From the NCBI GenBank assembly GCA_003520455.1, contig DOUV01000580.1, positions 1 to 11,620 on the forward strand: a stretch of 11,620 nucleotides of DNA. Reading direction: 5' to 3'. The translations under genes and the position numbers were made by a program. The notes below the pieces were generated by a model that had not been told where the DNA came from, ran no database searches, and saw only the letters and a program-made list of their open reading frames with translations. This document shows, piece after piece, positions 1-8,155 of the stretch (its first letter is position 1; every line of letters begins with the position of its first letter). This DNA comes from Chloroflexota bacterium (lineage in GTDB: Bacteria; Chloroflexota; Anaerolineae; Ardenticatenales; Ardenticatenaceae).

Positions 1-1
1 C

Positions 2-238
2 GATCCGACTGGAAGGCTGATCGTGGGACGTGACAGCGAGCCCCAGAATGGCTACGCCCCGACGGCCGGCTGGTCGCCCGGGGAACCGGTCCTGGACCGC
101 CACGCGCTGCTGGCACCGTCTGTGCTGGGTGTCTACCGGGTGATTACCGGCCTCTATGATCCTTCCACCGGTCGTCGTCTGTCCGCCACCGGTACGGACT
201 TTATCGAGCTTGGCAGGGTGAGGGTGGTGCCTCCCTGA
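2..238 (+). CDS. C-terminal end of a glycosyltransferase-39-like membrane protein (partial)
   Basis: The reading frame is open from the left edge of the window and ends at TGA 236-238, so only the last 78 residues are visible. The tail reads as a small soluble beta-rich domain: a GYAPTAGWSPGEPVLDRHAL segment, then YRVITGLYDPSTGRRL near the end. From recollection, this pattern (W.PGE..xDr..L ... YR...GLYDP.TG.RL) is typical of the extracellular C-terminus of multi-spanning family-39 glycosyltransferase-like proteins of Chloroflexota. Those proteins are thought to transfer sugars from a lipid carrier at the outer face of the membrane. No transmembrane part or catalytic residue lies inside the window, so the family call rests on the tail alone. 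The stop overlaps an ATG (ATGA, 238-241) that opens only a 21-codon frame. Confidence 0.6.
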   Translation, partial: DPTGRLIVGRDSEPQNGYAPTAGWSPGEPVLDRHALLAPSVLGVYRVITGLYDPSTGRRLSATGTDFIELGRVRVVPP

Positions 239-686
239 TGAGGCGACTCAGCTCGCAGGCACCAACCAGCGCCAGCATCTCGCTATGGCGCCCCGGCTGT
301 TGAGGGCTAGCCCACCGGGTGGCGGGGCTGCTATTGGCGCTCGTTTGAAAAACAGGATAGCGACGGTGAGCCAGCGCGCCTCAGGGACAGCACGGTTTGA
401 CCGAGGCGATGCGGATGACTACCATAAGATGCACCTCAGTGGCCGTGCGCGAAGACGCCGTGGCAAAGCCGGCCTCCCGCCTCGCTCGCCTCCTGATGGT
501 ACATTCGGACGAAACTCAGCAAGATTTTTACTGGCAGAATCGCGCCGACAATACTTCTGAGAGGGTGACTAAGGCTCGAGTTCACGCGTTGGCGGCCTGC
601 ATCAGGAAGAGCAACACGGCGGTTCCTTCGTGGGCTACACGGGCCATGGTCATCGAACTACCCCCCGTTCCAAGGAGAGAAGCATC
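239..686. other. Intergenic stretch with no convincing gene
   Basis: About 450 bases separate the first gene from ridA. The frames that stay open here (for example from 285 and 397) give proteins of random-looking composition with no Shine-Dalgarno site and no recognisable motif. The ATG that overlaps the upstream stop opens a 21-codon frame ending at 303. A weak promoter-like pair, TTTACT (527-532) and AATACT (550-555) with 17-base spacing, could serve ridA, but each hexamer matches only 4 of 6 consensus bases. No U-tailed terminator is visible after the upstream gene. Confidence 0.5.
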
Positions 687-1109
687 ATGGTAACAGTTGG
701 ACGCGCGGAAAGCCTGGGCACGACTCCCTCCCGTGAGGTCATCCAGACCGAGAGTGCGCCGAAGGCGGTGGGACCATACTCCCAGGCCATCCGCGCCGGA
801 GATTTTATCTTCACCGCCGGCCAGGTCGGGATCAACCCGGCAACCGGGACGCTCGAGGGGGATGTGACAGTCCAGACCCGCCAGGTCCTTGAGAACCTCA
901 AGGCTATCCTGGAGGCCGCAGAGAGCGGCTTGGGCCTGGTGGTCAAGACCACCGTGTTTCTGGCGAACATGGATGACTTCGCGACAATGAATGGCGTCTA
1001 CGCGGAGTACTTCGGCGAGGCGGGACCACCGGCGCGCTCGACCGTCCAGGTCGCCAAACTGCCACTGGGAGCGCTGGTCGAGATCGAAGCTGTTGCCCTG
1101 GTGCCCTAG
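687..1109 (+). CDS. ridA: RidA family enamine/imine deaminase
   Basis: The 140-residue product belongs to the RidA/YjgF/YER057c family. These small trimeric cytosolic proteins hydrolyse reactive 2-aminoacrylate-type enamines and imines made by PLP enzymes such as threonine/serine dehydratase, releasing ammonia and the keto acid. Family landmarks are all present: [13 protein letters not shown] (23-35), the TAGQVGINP segment (43-51), [18 protein letters not shown] (85-102) and [21 protein letters not shown] (115-135). R117 matches the substrate-carboxylate-binding Arg105 of E. coli RidA and E132 matches Glu120, so an active deaminase is expected. ATG 687 is chosen because AAGGAGA (672-678) lies 8 bases upstream. 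An in-frame ATG at 630 lacks such a site and would add a non-family tail. Even from 687 there is a ~14-residue N-terminal extension before the conserved core. The gene appears to stand alone, and the next gene has its own promoter. Confidence 0.92.
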   Translation: MVTVGRAESLGTTPSREVIQTESAPKAVGPYSQAIRAGDFIFTAGQVGINPATGTLEGDVTVQTRQVLENLKAILEAAESGLGLVVKTTVFLANMDDFATMNGVYAEYFGEAGPPARSTVQVAKLPLGALVEIEAVALVP

Positions 1110-1137
1110 AAACGTGGCCGGCAATTTACGCAGTCAA

Positions 1138-1166
1138 TTGCTTTTCGACGGTGAGGCGGGTATAAT
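1138..1166 (+). promoter_or_regulatory. Sigma70-type promoter of the S1 gene
   Basis: TTGCTT (1138-1143) and a perfect TATAAT (1161-1166) are separated by exactly 17 bases. The predicted transcript starts near 1173, about 59 bases before the S1 start codon. It lies in an AT-rich pocket of an otherwise GC-rich sequence, just downstream of the ridA stop. Confidence 0.75.
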
Positions 1167-1179
1167 ATTTCCGGGAGCC

Positions 1180-1194
1180 CGGACATAGTGTCCG
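1180..1194 (+). promoter_or_regulatory. Small hairpin in the S1 mRNA leader
   Basis: CGGACA (1180-1185) and TGTCCG (1189-1194) form a perfect 6-bp stem with a 3-base TAG loop, within about 10-20 bases of the predicted transcription start. It could stabilise the 5' end or take part in autoregulation, which is known for E. coli rpsA. The function here is inference only. Confidence 0.4.
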
Positions 1195-1231
1195 AACTCT
1201 ACATTTTAGCCCCCGTCGAGGGTCAAAGAGG

Positions 1232-2401
1232 ATGCCCGAGAATCACGTTAGAACGTCAAACATCAATTCCATGGAGGAGTGGCTGCGGGCCTACGATCAG
1301 ATCGAGGATCTCTATCCGGGGAAGATCCTCGAGGGCACCGTCATGCAAGTAACGCCGAACGAGATCCTCATCGACGTCGGCGCCAAGTCAGAGGGCGTCG
1401 TCGCCGGCAAGGAACTCGAACGGCTGACACCGGAGGAACTGGCCAGCCTCCAGGAGGGAGATGGCGTCCGCGTCTATGTGCTGAAGCCAGAGGACGAGGA
1501 CGGCCATCCGCAACTCTCCATCGCCCGAGCGCGTATGGAAGAGGATTGGATCAAGGCCGAGCAGTGGCAGAAGGAAGATGCCATCTTCGAGGCCAAGGTC
1601 ACCGGCTACAATAAGGGGGGACTTATCGTCCATGTGGGACAGGTGCGCGGGTTTGTACCGACTTCACAGGTGGCGAGTCTGCGGCGGTTTAGCGGTGATA
1701 GCGATGACGAATATCAGCGGCGGATGTCGCAGCTCGTCGGCAGGACCTTGCGATTCAAGGTCTTGGAGATTGACCGTCGTCGCAACCGCCTGATCCTCTC
1801 CGAGCGTGCCGCTGAGCGCGAGTGGCGCAAAGAGCAGAAAGACAAGCTGCTCACGAACCTCGAGCCTGGGAACACTGTTCGCGGTGAGGTCAGTAGCCTG
1901 GCTGATTTTGGTGCCTTTGTGGACCTTGGCGGGGCTGATGGATTGATCCACCTGAGCGAGCTAAGCTGGGGCCGCATCTCGCATCCCAGCGAGGTGGTGC
2001 AGGTGGGCAGTGAGGTTGAGGTCTACGTCCTCAACGTTGACCGCGAGCGCAAGAGGATTGGGCTGAGCTTGAAGCGCCTCCAGCCGGAACCGTGGACGCA
2101 GGTCATCGAAAAATATCACGTTGGCGATGAAGTCGACGCTGTCGTCACCAAGCTTACCAGCTTCGGTGCCTTTGCGAAGCTTGTTGGCGAGGACGTCGAG
2201 GGTCTGATCCACATCTCCGAGCTCTCGGAGGGTCATGTGGAACGCCCCGGCGAGGTCGTCAAAGAGGGCGACCAGGTGCGAGCCAAGATCATTCGCATCG
2301 AGCCGGAGCGCAAGCGCCTGGGGTTGAGTCTCCGGCGCGCAGTAGACGAGATCCCGCCGGACGGTGATTACGAGTGGCCTGAAGAGGCGGACGAAGGCTG
2401 A
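1232..2401 (+). CDS. rpsA: 30S ribosomal protein S1-like, four S1 RNA-binding domains
   Basis: The 389-residue protein consists of four consecutive S1 (OB-fold) RNA-binding domains at about 30-100, 116-192, 212-282 and 297-368, followed by an acidic tail ([11 protein letters not shown]). Domains 3 and 4 carry the classic signatures: [22 protein letters not shown] and [24 protein letters not shown], each ending in R.RKR.GLSL. E. coli S1 has six domains, but four-domain S1 proteins are common outside Proteobacteria. The protein should bind mRNA and help recruit it to the 30S subunit. ATG 1232 is taken as the start: GAGGG (1218-1222) sits 9 bases upstream. A GAGG directly touching the ATG is too close to act as the ribosome site. 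An in-frame ATG at 1271 has no such site. Transcription likely starts from the TATAAT promoter at 1161. A general S1-domain RNA-binding protein is the alternative to a true ribosomal S1. Confidence 0.88.
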   Translation: MPENHVRTSNINSMEEWLRAYDQIEDLYPGKILEGTVMQVTPNEILIDVGAKSEGVVAGKELERLTPEELASLQEGDGVRVYVLKPEDEDGHPQLSIARARMEEDWIKAEQWQKEDAIFEAKVTGYNKGGLIVHVGQVRGFVPTSQVASLRRFSGDSDDEYQRRMSQLVGRTLRFKVLEIDRRRNRLILSERAAEREWRKEQKDKLLTNLEPGNTVRGEVSSLADFGAFVDLGGADGLIHLSELSWGRISHPSEVVQVGSEVEVYVLNVDRERKRIGLSLKRLQPEPWTQVIEKYHVGDEVDAVVTKLTSFGAFAKLVGEDVEGLIHISELSEGHVERPGEVVKEGDQVRAKIIRIEPERKRLGLSLRRAVDEIPPDGDYEWPEEADEG

Positions 2402-2411
2402 GCCGCTCGGA

Positions 2412-2447
2412 GCAGCCCGCGCTGGGTTGCAGGGCGTTAGAGCGCCC
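2412..2447 (+). terminator. Two adjacent hairpins after the S1 gene, possible weak terminator
   Basis: GCAGCCC (2412-2418) pairs with GGGTTGC (2424-2430) with one G-U pair. GGGCG (2432-2436) then pairs with CGCCC (2443-2447). They begin 11 bases after the S1 stop. No run of T follows, so this is not a standard intrinsic terminator. It may mark mRNA 3'-end protection or a Rho-assisted end. Confidence 0.3.
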
Positions 2448-2475
2448 ACGCACAGTAGTTCCCTGTGACTCAGCG

Positions 2476-2515
2476 ACGTCCGACGCCTCCCGTTCTCGCG
2501 GTTGACGTCGGACGT
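2476..2515 (+). promoter_or_regulatory. 10-bp perfect inverted repeat upstream of clpC
   Basis: ACGTCCGACG (2476-2485) and its exact reverse complement CGTCGGACGT (2506-2515) flank a 20-base spacer. The second arm overlaps a good -35-like TTGACG (2502-2507), but no matching -10 is found 16-18 bases downstream. The element differs from CIRCE (TTAGCACTC-N9-GAGTGCTAA) and from the tandem GGTCAAA heptads bound by CtsR. It could be an operator for an unknown stress regulator, or a leader hairpin of the clpC mRNA. Confidence 0.4.
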
Positions 2516-2616
2516 TACCTATCAGGGCCCGGTCACACGACGCCGCGGGCCGGGCGTCAGATCTGGCTGATAGACACACTCGGTACGGCTGCAGAGATTA
2601 AGAAGGAAGACGCTAA

Positions 2617-5184
<2,568 letters not shown>

Positions 5185-5525
5185 CCCCGACGGAGTTCAC
5201 TCCATCGCCAGGCGGCACGGCTGCGGAGGGAACTCGGTGGCCGTGTTTGTTGTCTATGGCCATGAAGATGAGGCTGCCCGGTGGGCTGACGGCCATGGCC
5301 GGCTCGCCGTGCCGGCCGCGCAGGAAGACGGTTTCATACTTCGTCCCGCAGCACTCGTCGCTCCGCGATACCTGAGGCAGCCATCGGGACCGACGGCCAG
5401 CAGAGGTTGGACCGCACCCCCTGGCTTCCTTCCCTGGGAGAGAAGGGGAGTCGTTCGCGGTGTCGTGTGTCACTGCAATTCCGGGCGCGGCCAATTCGTG
5501 CGTGCTTCCTGTCCGGCGCTGAAAA
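5185..5525. other. Non-coding gap between clpC and the tRNA gene
   Basis: No frame here has a ribosome site or a recognisable product. Visible structure: an imperfect stem directly after the clpC stop (GACGGAG/CTCCATC around TTCA, one mismatch, no T-run), a GGCCATGGCC palindrome at 5291-5300, and a 7-bp hairpin GGCCGGC (5297-5303)/GCCGGCC (5311-5317) overlapping it. I see no features of tmRNA, RNase P RNA or SRP RNA. The tRNA promoter starts at 5526. Confidence 0.45.
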
Positions 5526-5554
5526 TTGACATTCCTGCTCGCCTGCGCTACCAT
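5526..5554 (+). promoter_or_regulatory. Promoter of tRNA-Ser
   Basis: A perfect TTGACA (5526-5531) and TACCAT (5549-5554, 4 of 6 matches) are spaced by 17 bases. The expected start near 5561 leaves only about 5 leader bases before the mature tRNA, a usual arrangement for a single tRNA transcription unit. Confidence 0.7.
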
Positions 5555-5565
5555 ACAGCGTCTCT

Positions 5566-5650
5566 GGAGGAGTGCCGGAGTGGCCAAACGGCGCCGACTT
5601 GAAATCGGATGGCCCGAGAGGGCACGGGGGTTCGAATCCCTCCTCCTCCG
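5566..5650 (+). tRNA. tRNA-Ser, anticodon UGA
   Basis: The 85-base gene folds as a class II tRNA. The acceptor stem GGAGGAG (5566-5572) pairs fully with CTCCTCC (5643-5649), and G5650 is the serine-type discriminator. The anticodon loop CTTGAAA (5598-5604) carries TGA at 5600-5602, which reads UCA and, by wobble, other UCN codons. The anticodon stem has four pairs, CCGA/TCGG, with a G-A mismatch at its end. The long variable arm, GCCC-GAGA-GGGC, is the serine identity feature. The T arm has the standard TTCGAAT loop (5631-5637) closed by a GGGGG/CCCTC stem with one G-U pair. CCA is not encoded (CTC follows), so it must be added by tRNA nucleotidyltransferase. Confidence 0.97.
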
Positions 5651-5672
5651 CTCACCGACTTGTCGAGAGATG

Positions 5673-5712
5673 GCGCACCGCCCTTGATTCCACTCGCGTG
5701 TGCGCTGTTTTT
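5673..5712 (+). terminator. Possible intrinsic terminator of the tRNA unit
   Basis: GCGCAC (5673-5678) pairs with GTGCGC (5700-5705), and the stem is followed by TGTTTTTGTGTTT, a T-rich tract rare in this GC-rich sequence. The 21-base loop is longer than usual, which lowers confidence. It lies 22 bases after the tRNA. Confidence 0.45.
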
Positions 5713-5844
5713 GTGTTTGGTTGGGATGCTGAAAGTGTGATGGTTGCGGCGTTGCGATCCCCGGATCACAAGCCCGGCCGGGTCGCCGAATTCAGCTGCG
5801 TGTCGCGTCGAGTATGTCCCTGGCGGGCAGCGCGGGTCACGCAG

Positions 5845-5873
5845 GTGACAATTGGGCCGATTTTTGGTATTGT
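5845..5873 (+). promoter_or_regulatory. Promoter of the yggT-yggU operon
   Basis: GTGACA (5845-5850, 5 of 6 matches) and TATTGT (5868-5873, 4 of 6) have 17-base spacing. The predicted start at about 5880 coincides with the first base of the strong hairpin at 5880-5906, so the mRNA would begin with that stem-loop. Confidence 0.55.
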
Positions 5874-5879
5874 CTTGGA

Positions 5880-5906
5880 GGCTCGACCCTCTGTTCGGGT
5901 CGAGCC
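5880..5906 (+). promoter_or_regulatory. Perfect 10-bp hairpin in the yggT leader
   Basis: GGCTCGACCC (5880-5889) and GGGTCGAGCC (5897-5906) form a perfect stem around the 7-base loop TCTGTTC. The ribosome site GGAG (5922-5925) lies 15 bases after it. There is no T-run, so it is not an ordinary terminator. A 5'-end stabilising structure or a protein-binding site is more likely. Confidence 0.55.
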
Positions 5907-5933
5907 CACCTCGAATCGGACGGAGTTTTCACG

Positions 5934-6215
5934 ATGATGTTTTTGATTTCCCTCGTCAGTATGTTCTTCTATGCGCTCAACCTGGCAATTGTTGGGCGCA
6001 TCCTTCTCTCCTGGCTGCCAGTGGCCGGAATTCACATCGATCGGTACAACCCGATTGTCCGCCTGCTCTACGATGTCACCGATCCCATTCTGGAGCCGTT
6101 TCGTCGCATCATCCCGCCGATCGGTATGGTGGACATCAGCCCGGTCGTGGCGGTGCTGGTCTTGAACTATCTGATCGCGCCGCTGATCCTGGGCCTTCTT
6201 CGCGGCCTCGGCTAA
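5934..6215 (+). CDS. yggT: YggT family integral membrane protein
   Basis: This 93-residue protein has two hydrophobic segments (about 3-25 and 68-90) flanking a conserved cytoplasmic or peri-membrane loop. The family signature is clear: GRILLSWLP (21-29), NPIVRLLYDVTDPILEPFRRIIPPIG (39-64) and DISPVVAVLVLNYL (67-80). YggT proteins are widespread small membrane proteins. They have been linked to envelope and osmotic functions and, in plastids, to complex assembly, but the biochemical role is unsettled. ATG 5934 is preferred because GGAG (5922-5925) lies 8 bases upstream; ATG 5937 is an equally possible second start. A longer in-frame extension from 5814 would read through the promoter and hairpin and is not family-like. 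The stop shares a base with the next start (TAATG), indicating translational coupling to yggU. The same pairing is known from the E. coli yggS-proC-yggT-yggU region. Confidence 0.9.
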   Translation: MMFLISLVSMFFYALNLAIVGRILLSWLPVAGIHIDRYNPIVRLLYDVTDPILEPFRRIIPPIGMVDISPVVAVLVLNYLIAPLILGLLRGLG

Positions 6216-6508
6216 TGGCTCTCGATCTGCGGCAGGAAGACGACCGCTTCAGCTTCGAGGTGCGCGTGCAACCGCGGGCCAGCCGAAATGAGGTTGCCGG
6301 TGTCTACGGTGCGGCCGTCAAAGTCAGGCTCCAGGCACCCCCTGTGGACGGTCGCGCCAACGAGGCCCTGATTGCCTTCCTGGCCGAACTGTTGGGCATT
6401 CCGCGCGGTGATGTGGCGATTGTCGGCGGCTGGACCGCGCGGACCAAGCGTGTCACCGTCCGAGGTGTGAGCCCCGGCGAGTTGCGACGTGCGCTGGAAG
6501 TAGAATAA
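6215..6508 (+). CDS. yggU: DUF167/YggU family protein
   Basis: The 97-residue protein carries the hallmark of the UPF0235/DUF167 family: VRVQPRASRNEVAG near the N-terminus, then VKVRLQAPPVDGRANEAL and FLAELLGIPRGDVAIVGG, and a closing TKRVTV..VSP. These small basic alpha/beta proteins are very widespread and have no established molecular function. The ATG overlaps the yggT stop by one base, so it is probably translated by coupling; no separate Shine-Dalgarno site is needed or evident. Length and ends fit the family. The operon closes with a strong terminator 3 bases after the stop. Confidence 0.92.
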   Translation: MALDLRQEDDRFSFEVRVQPRASRNEVAGVYGAAVKVRLQAPPVDGRANEALIAFLAELLGIPRGDVAIVGGWTARTKRVTVRGVSPGELRRALEVE

Positions 6509-6510
6509 CG

Positions 6511-6540
6511 AGGCGGGGCTGCGAGGCCCCGCCTTTTTTT
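6511..6540 (+). terminator. Rho-independent terminator of yggT-yggU
   Basis: GGCGGGGC (6512-6519) pairs perfectly with GCCCCGCC (6526-6533) around a 6-base loop, and is followed directly by seven T residues (6534-6540). It begins 3 bases after the yggU stop. Confidence 0.95.
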
Positions 6541-6739
6541 CCTCGCGCGCCTGGCGCGATCCTTGCCGGGATGGAACAATCGCCGGCGGGGCATCGTTTT
6601 CTTCATGACGGGCCCGTGCACCCCGTGGCCGTCTGGAACCGATTCGCGCCTCTGGCTGGCCTGGCGTGGGCGCCCCGTCACACTCAGGGAGCGAAGCTGA
6701 CCTGCCGGGCACGGATTGTGCCTGGCAAGCGAGGAGAGT

Positions 6740-7831
6740 ATGACGATCCGTTTCGTTTCGGTCCGGACCTGGGCGATGTTCACCACCCTGGGGGCCCTGC
6801 TGGTGCTGCTGGTCGCGTGTGGTGCGGCTGTCACCCCGGTTCCGTCTCCCACGGCAACTTCAGAGCCGGCCAGGGGGACGCAATTGCCGACGCCTACGCT
6901 GGCGCCACCCGGTGGTACAGTTGAACTCCCTCCCGGCCGCGAATTGCCGACGCCCGGCGGGCCCGAGGTGCCAGCGCCGGTGTTGGACGCGGTCCGCGAC
7001 GCGGCAGCAGCGGCAGCCGACGTTTCAAGCGACAAGGTGACCATCGTCCAGACGACCCAAACGGAGTTTCCGAGTACGGCCCTGGGCTGCCCGGAGCCGG
7101 GAAGGGCTTACGCGCAGGTCATCGTTCCGGGCTACGTCGTGATCGTAGAGGCTGGCGGCGACCGCTCTGAGTTTCACACTGATGCGGATGCCAGCCAGGT
7201 GATCCGCTGCGTTGGGCCTTCGCCGGCGACTTCTGAGGTGGAGAAGCCAACCATGCCTGCCGGTGAATCTCTCACTGAGGCCGCCACCAACCTTGTGAGT
7301 CGTGAGACCGGGTTGCGTGCCTCTGACCTCACGCTGCTGAGCGTCGACTCGGTCGAGTGGCCCGACGCCAGTTTGGGCTGCCCGCAGCCGGGAATGATGT
7401 ACGCGCAAGTCATCACACCTGGATTCCGCCTGGTGTTTCAGGGTCCTACCGGTGAGCAGTTTGAGGTCCATACTGACGCCAGGGGTAGCAAGATGGTGCT
7501 GTGCTCTGGTTCCAGGGAGGGATCGCGTGAAATGACACCTGTCCCGTCAGCGTCCGGTCAGCAGGGGCCCTCACCGGCAACTCGCGACGCGGCTCTGGAA
7601 GCGGTCGCCCGGGCCAGTGGCCGTGCGGTGGACCAGCTCGAGGTCGTCAGTTGGGACCCCGTCCAATGGCGAGACTCGAGCCTGGGTTGCCCTCAACCGG
7701 GTGTCAACTATCTGATGGTCATCACGCCCGGTTACCGCTTCAAGGTGCGTGCGGGGACCACGGACTATGAGGTCCACACCGACCAGCGCAACCACGCCGT
7801 GATTTGCGAGAACGCTCCCAACTCGCTGTAG
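6740..7831 (+). CDS. Lipoprotein with three LGCPxPG two-cysteine repeats
   Basis: The 363-residue product starts with a lipoprotein signal: basic MTIRFVSVR, a hydrophobic stretch (13-26) and lipobox LVAC with Cys27 as the predicted lipidated residue. A proline/threonine-rich linker (about 32-77) follows. The rest is three copies of an ~80-residue unit at 79-157, 176-255 and 281-356. Each copy runs from a helical lead (A..A...VS...) through [FW]..(S/A)LGCP.PG..Y.QVI.PG(Y/F) to (E)(F/V)HTD and a closing Cys. The cysteines are C117/C157, C214/C255 and C317/C356, always 39-41 residues apart, so one disulfide per unit is likely. I recall single copies of this motif in other Chloroflexota exported proteins, but know no assigned function. 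ATG 6740 follows GAGGAG at 6731-6736, rather close. A GTG at 6716 would add 8 residues. Promoter not evident. It is convergent with the downstream peptidase. Confidence 0.82.
   Translation: MTIRFVSVRTWAMFTTLGALLVLLVACGAAVTPVPSPTATSEPARGTQLPTPTLAPPGGTVELPPGRELPTPGGPEVPAPVLDAVRDAAAAAADVSSDKVTIVQTTQTEFPSTALGCPEPGRAYAQVIVPGYVVIVEAGGDRSEFHTDADASQVIRCVGPSPATSEVEKPTMPAGESLTEAATNLVSRETGLRASDLTLLSVDSVEWPDASLGCPQPGMMYAQVITPGFRLVFQGPTGEQFEVHTDARGSKMVLCSGSREGSREMTPVPSASGQQGPSPATRDAALEAVARASGRAVDQLEVVSWDPVQWRDSSLGCPQPGVNYLMVITPGYRFKVRAGTTDYEVHTDQRNHAVICENAPNSL
6974..7210 (+). repeat. Two-cysteine domain repeat, copy 1
   Basis: Codes for the first ~79-residue unit, containing ALGCPEPGRAYAQVIVPGY and ending at Cys157. 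It is the most diverged copy: FPS replaces the W-[PR]-D of the others before the LGCP motif. Confidence 0.7.
7268..7504 (+). repeat. Two-cysteine domain repeat, copy 2
   Basis: Codes for the second ~79-residue unit, with VEWPDASLGCPQPGMMYAQV followed by ITPGF and closed by VLC at residue 255. A short serine-rich linker with PVPSASGQQGPSP separates it from copy 3. Confidence 0.7.
7577..7807 (+). repeat. Two-cysteine domain repeat, copy 3
   Basis: Codes for the third ~77-residue unit, with VQWRDSSLGCPQPGVNYLMV followed by ITPGYRFKV and closed by VIC at residue 356. Only 7 residues remain to the C-terminus. Confidence 0.7.
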
Positions 7832-7862
7832 ACGCTGCGTCTCGACGATCTGCTCAGCACGA

Positions 7863-7895
7863 CGCCGGGCCGAGGGGACATCCCTCTGCCCGGCG
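7863..7895 (+). terminator. Long hairpin after the lipoprotein gene
   Basis: CGCCGGGC (7863-7870) pairs with GCCCGGCG (7888-7895). After one C-T mismatch, GAGGG (7872-7876) pairs with CCCTC (7882-7886), giving 13 pairs around a 5-base loop. It lies 32 bases after the stop. No U-tract follows, so it may act as a 3'-end protector or a non-canonical terminator. Confidence 0.45.
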
Positions 7896-8013
7896 CTATG
7901 TATCCGTTCGCTTCGTCCGTGCGCTCTTGCCTGCTGTTTGGCGCGTCCCGAGCATCCCAGATGTTGGTGCTGAGTACCTCTTCCGCCGCTCCCGGCTGAG
8001 GTGGCCCCTCATT

Positions 8014-8037
8014 GGCCTGGATGTGGCCATCCAGGCC
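8014..8037. repeat. Perfect 10-bp inverted repeat with tetraloop
   Basis: GGCCTGGATG (8014-8023) and CATCCAGGCC (8028-8037) form a perfect stem around TGGC. It lies about 120 bases past the stop of the minus-strand peptidase and 183 bases past the lipoprotein stop. It could fold in either transcript. No T-run is present on either side. Confidence 0.5.
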
Positions 8038-8155
8038 GAGCGGTTGAGGAGTTACGATGCGGATTAGATCGGCGAGGGCACACCCTCCGCCCACCCGGTA
8101 CAGGGCACTCCAATTTCTGCGTCACGTTTTCCGGCTGTGTCAGCTGGCGCCCGAA

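Larger units (their letters stand above)
7832..8155. other. Convergent intergenic region with two strong hairpins
   Basis: This 324-base stretch separates the ends of the lipoprotein (plus strand) and the peptidase (minus strand). No frame in it looks coding. Its notable content is two long, near-perfect stem-loops at 7863-7895 and 8014-8037. Neither is followed by a T-run on either strand. Confidence 0.5.

Noticed and set aside
582..1124. 180-codon minus-strand frame over ridA
   Set aside because: Sense strand carries intact RidA with active-site residues; no motif on the other strand.
5548..5769. Minus-strand frame containing GGGGIRTPVPSRAIRF across the tRNA
   Set aside because: It is the antisense of the tRNA-Ser gene, a well-known kind of spurious protein in databases.
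5814..5933. Extended N-terminus for yggT from 5814
   Set aside because: The extra 40 residues are not YggT-like and run across a promoter and hairpin; GGAG at 5922 supports the start at 5934.
5572..5937. Plus-strand frame starting MPEWPNGADLKSDG
   Set aside because: It is translated tRNA-Ser sequence and then reads through the yggT promoter and hairpin; no ribosome site.
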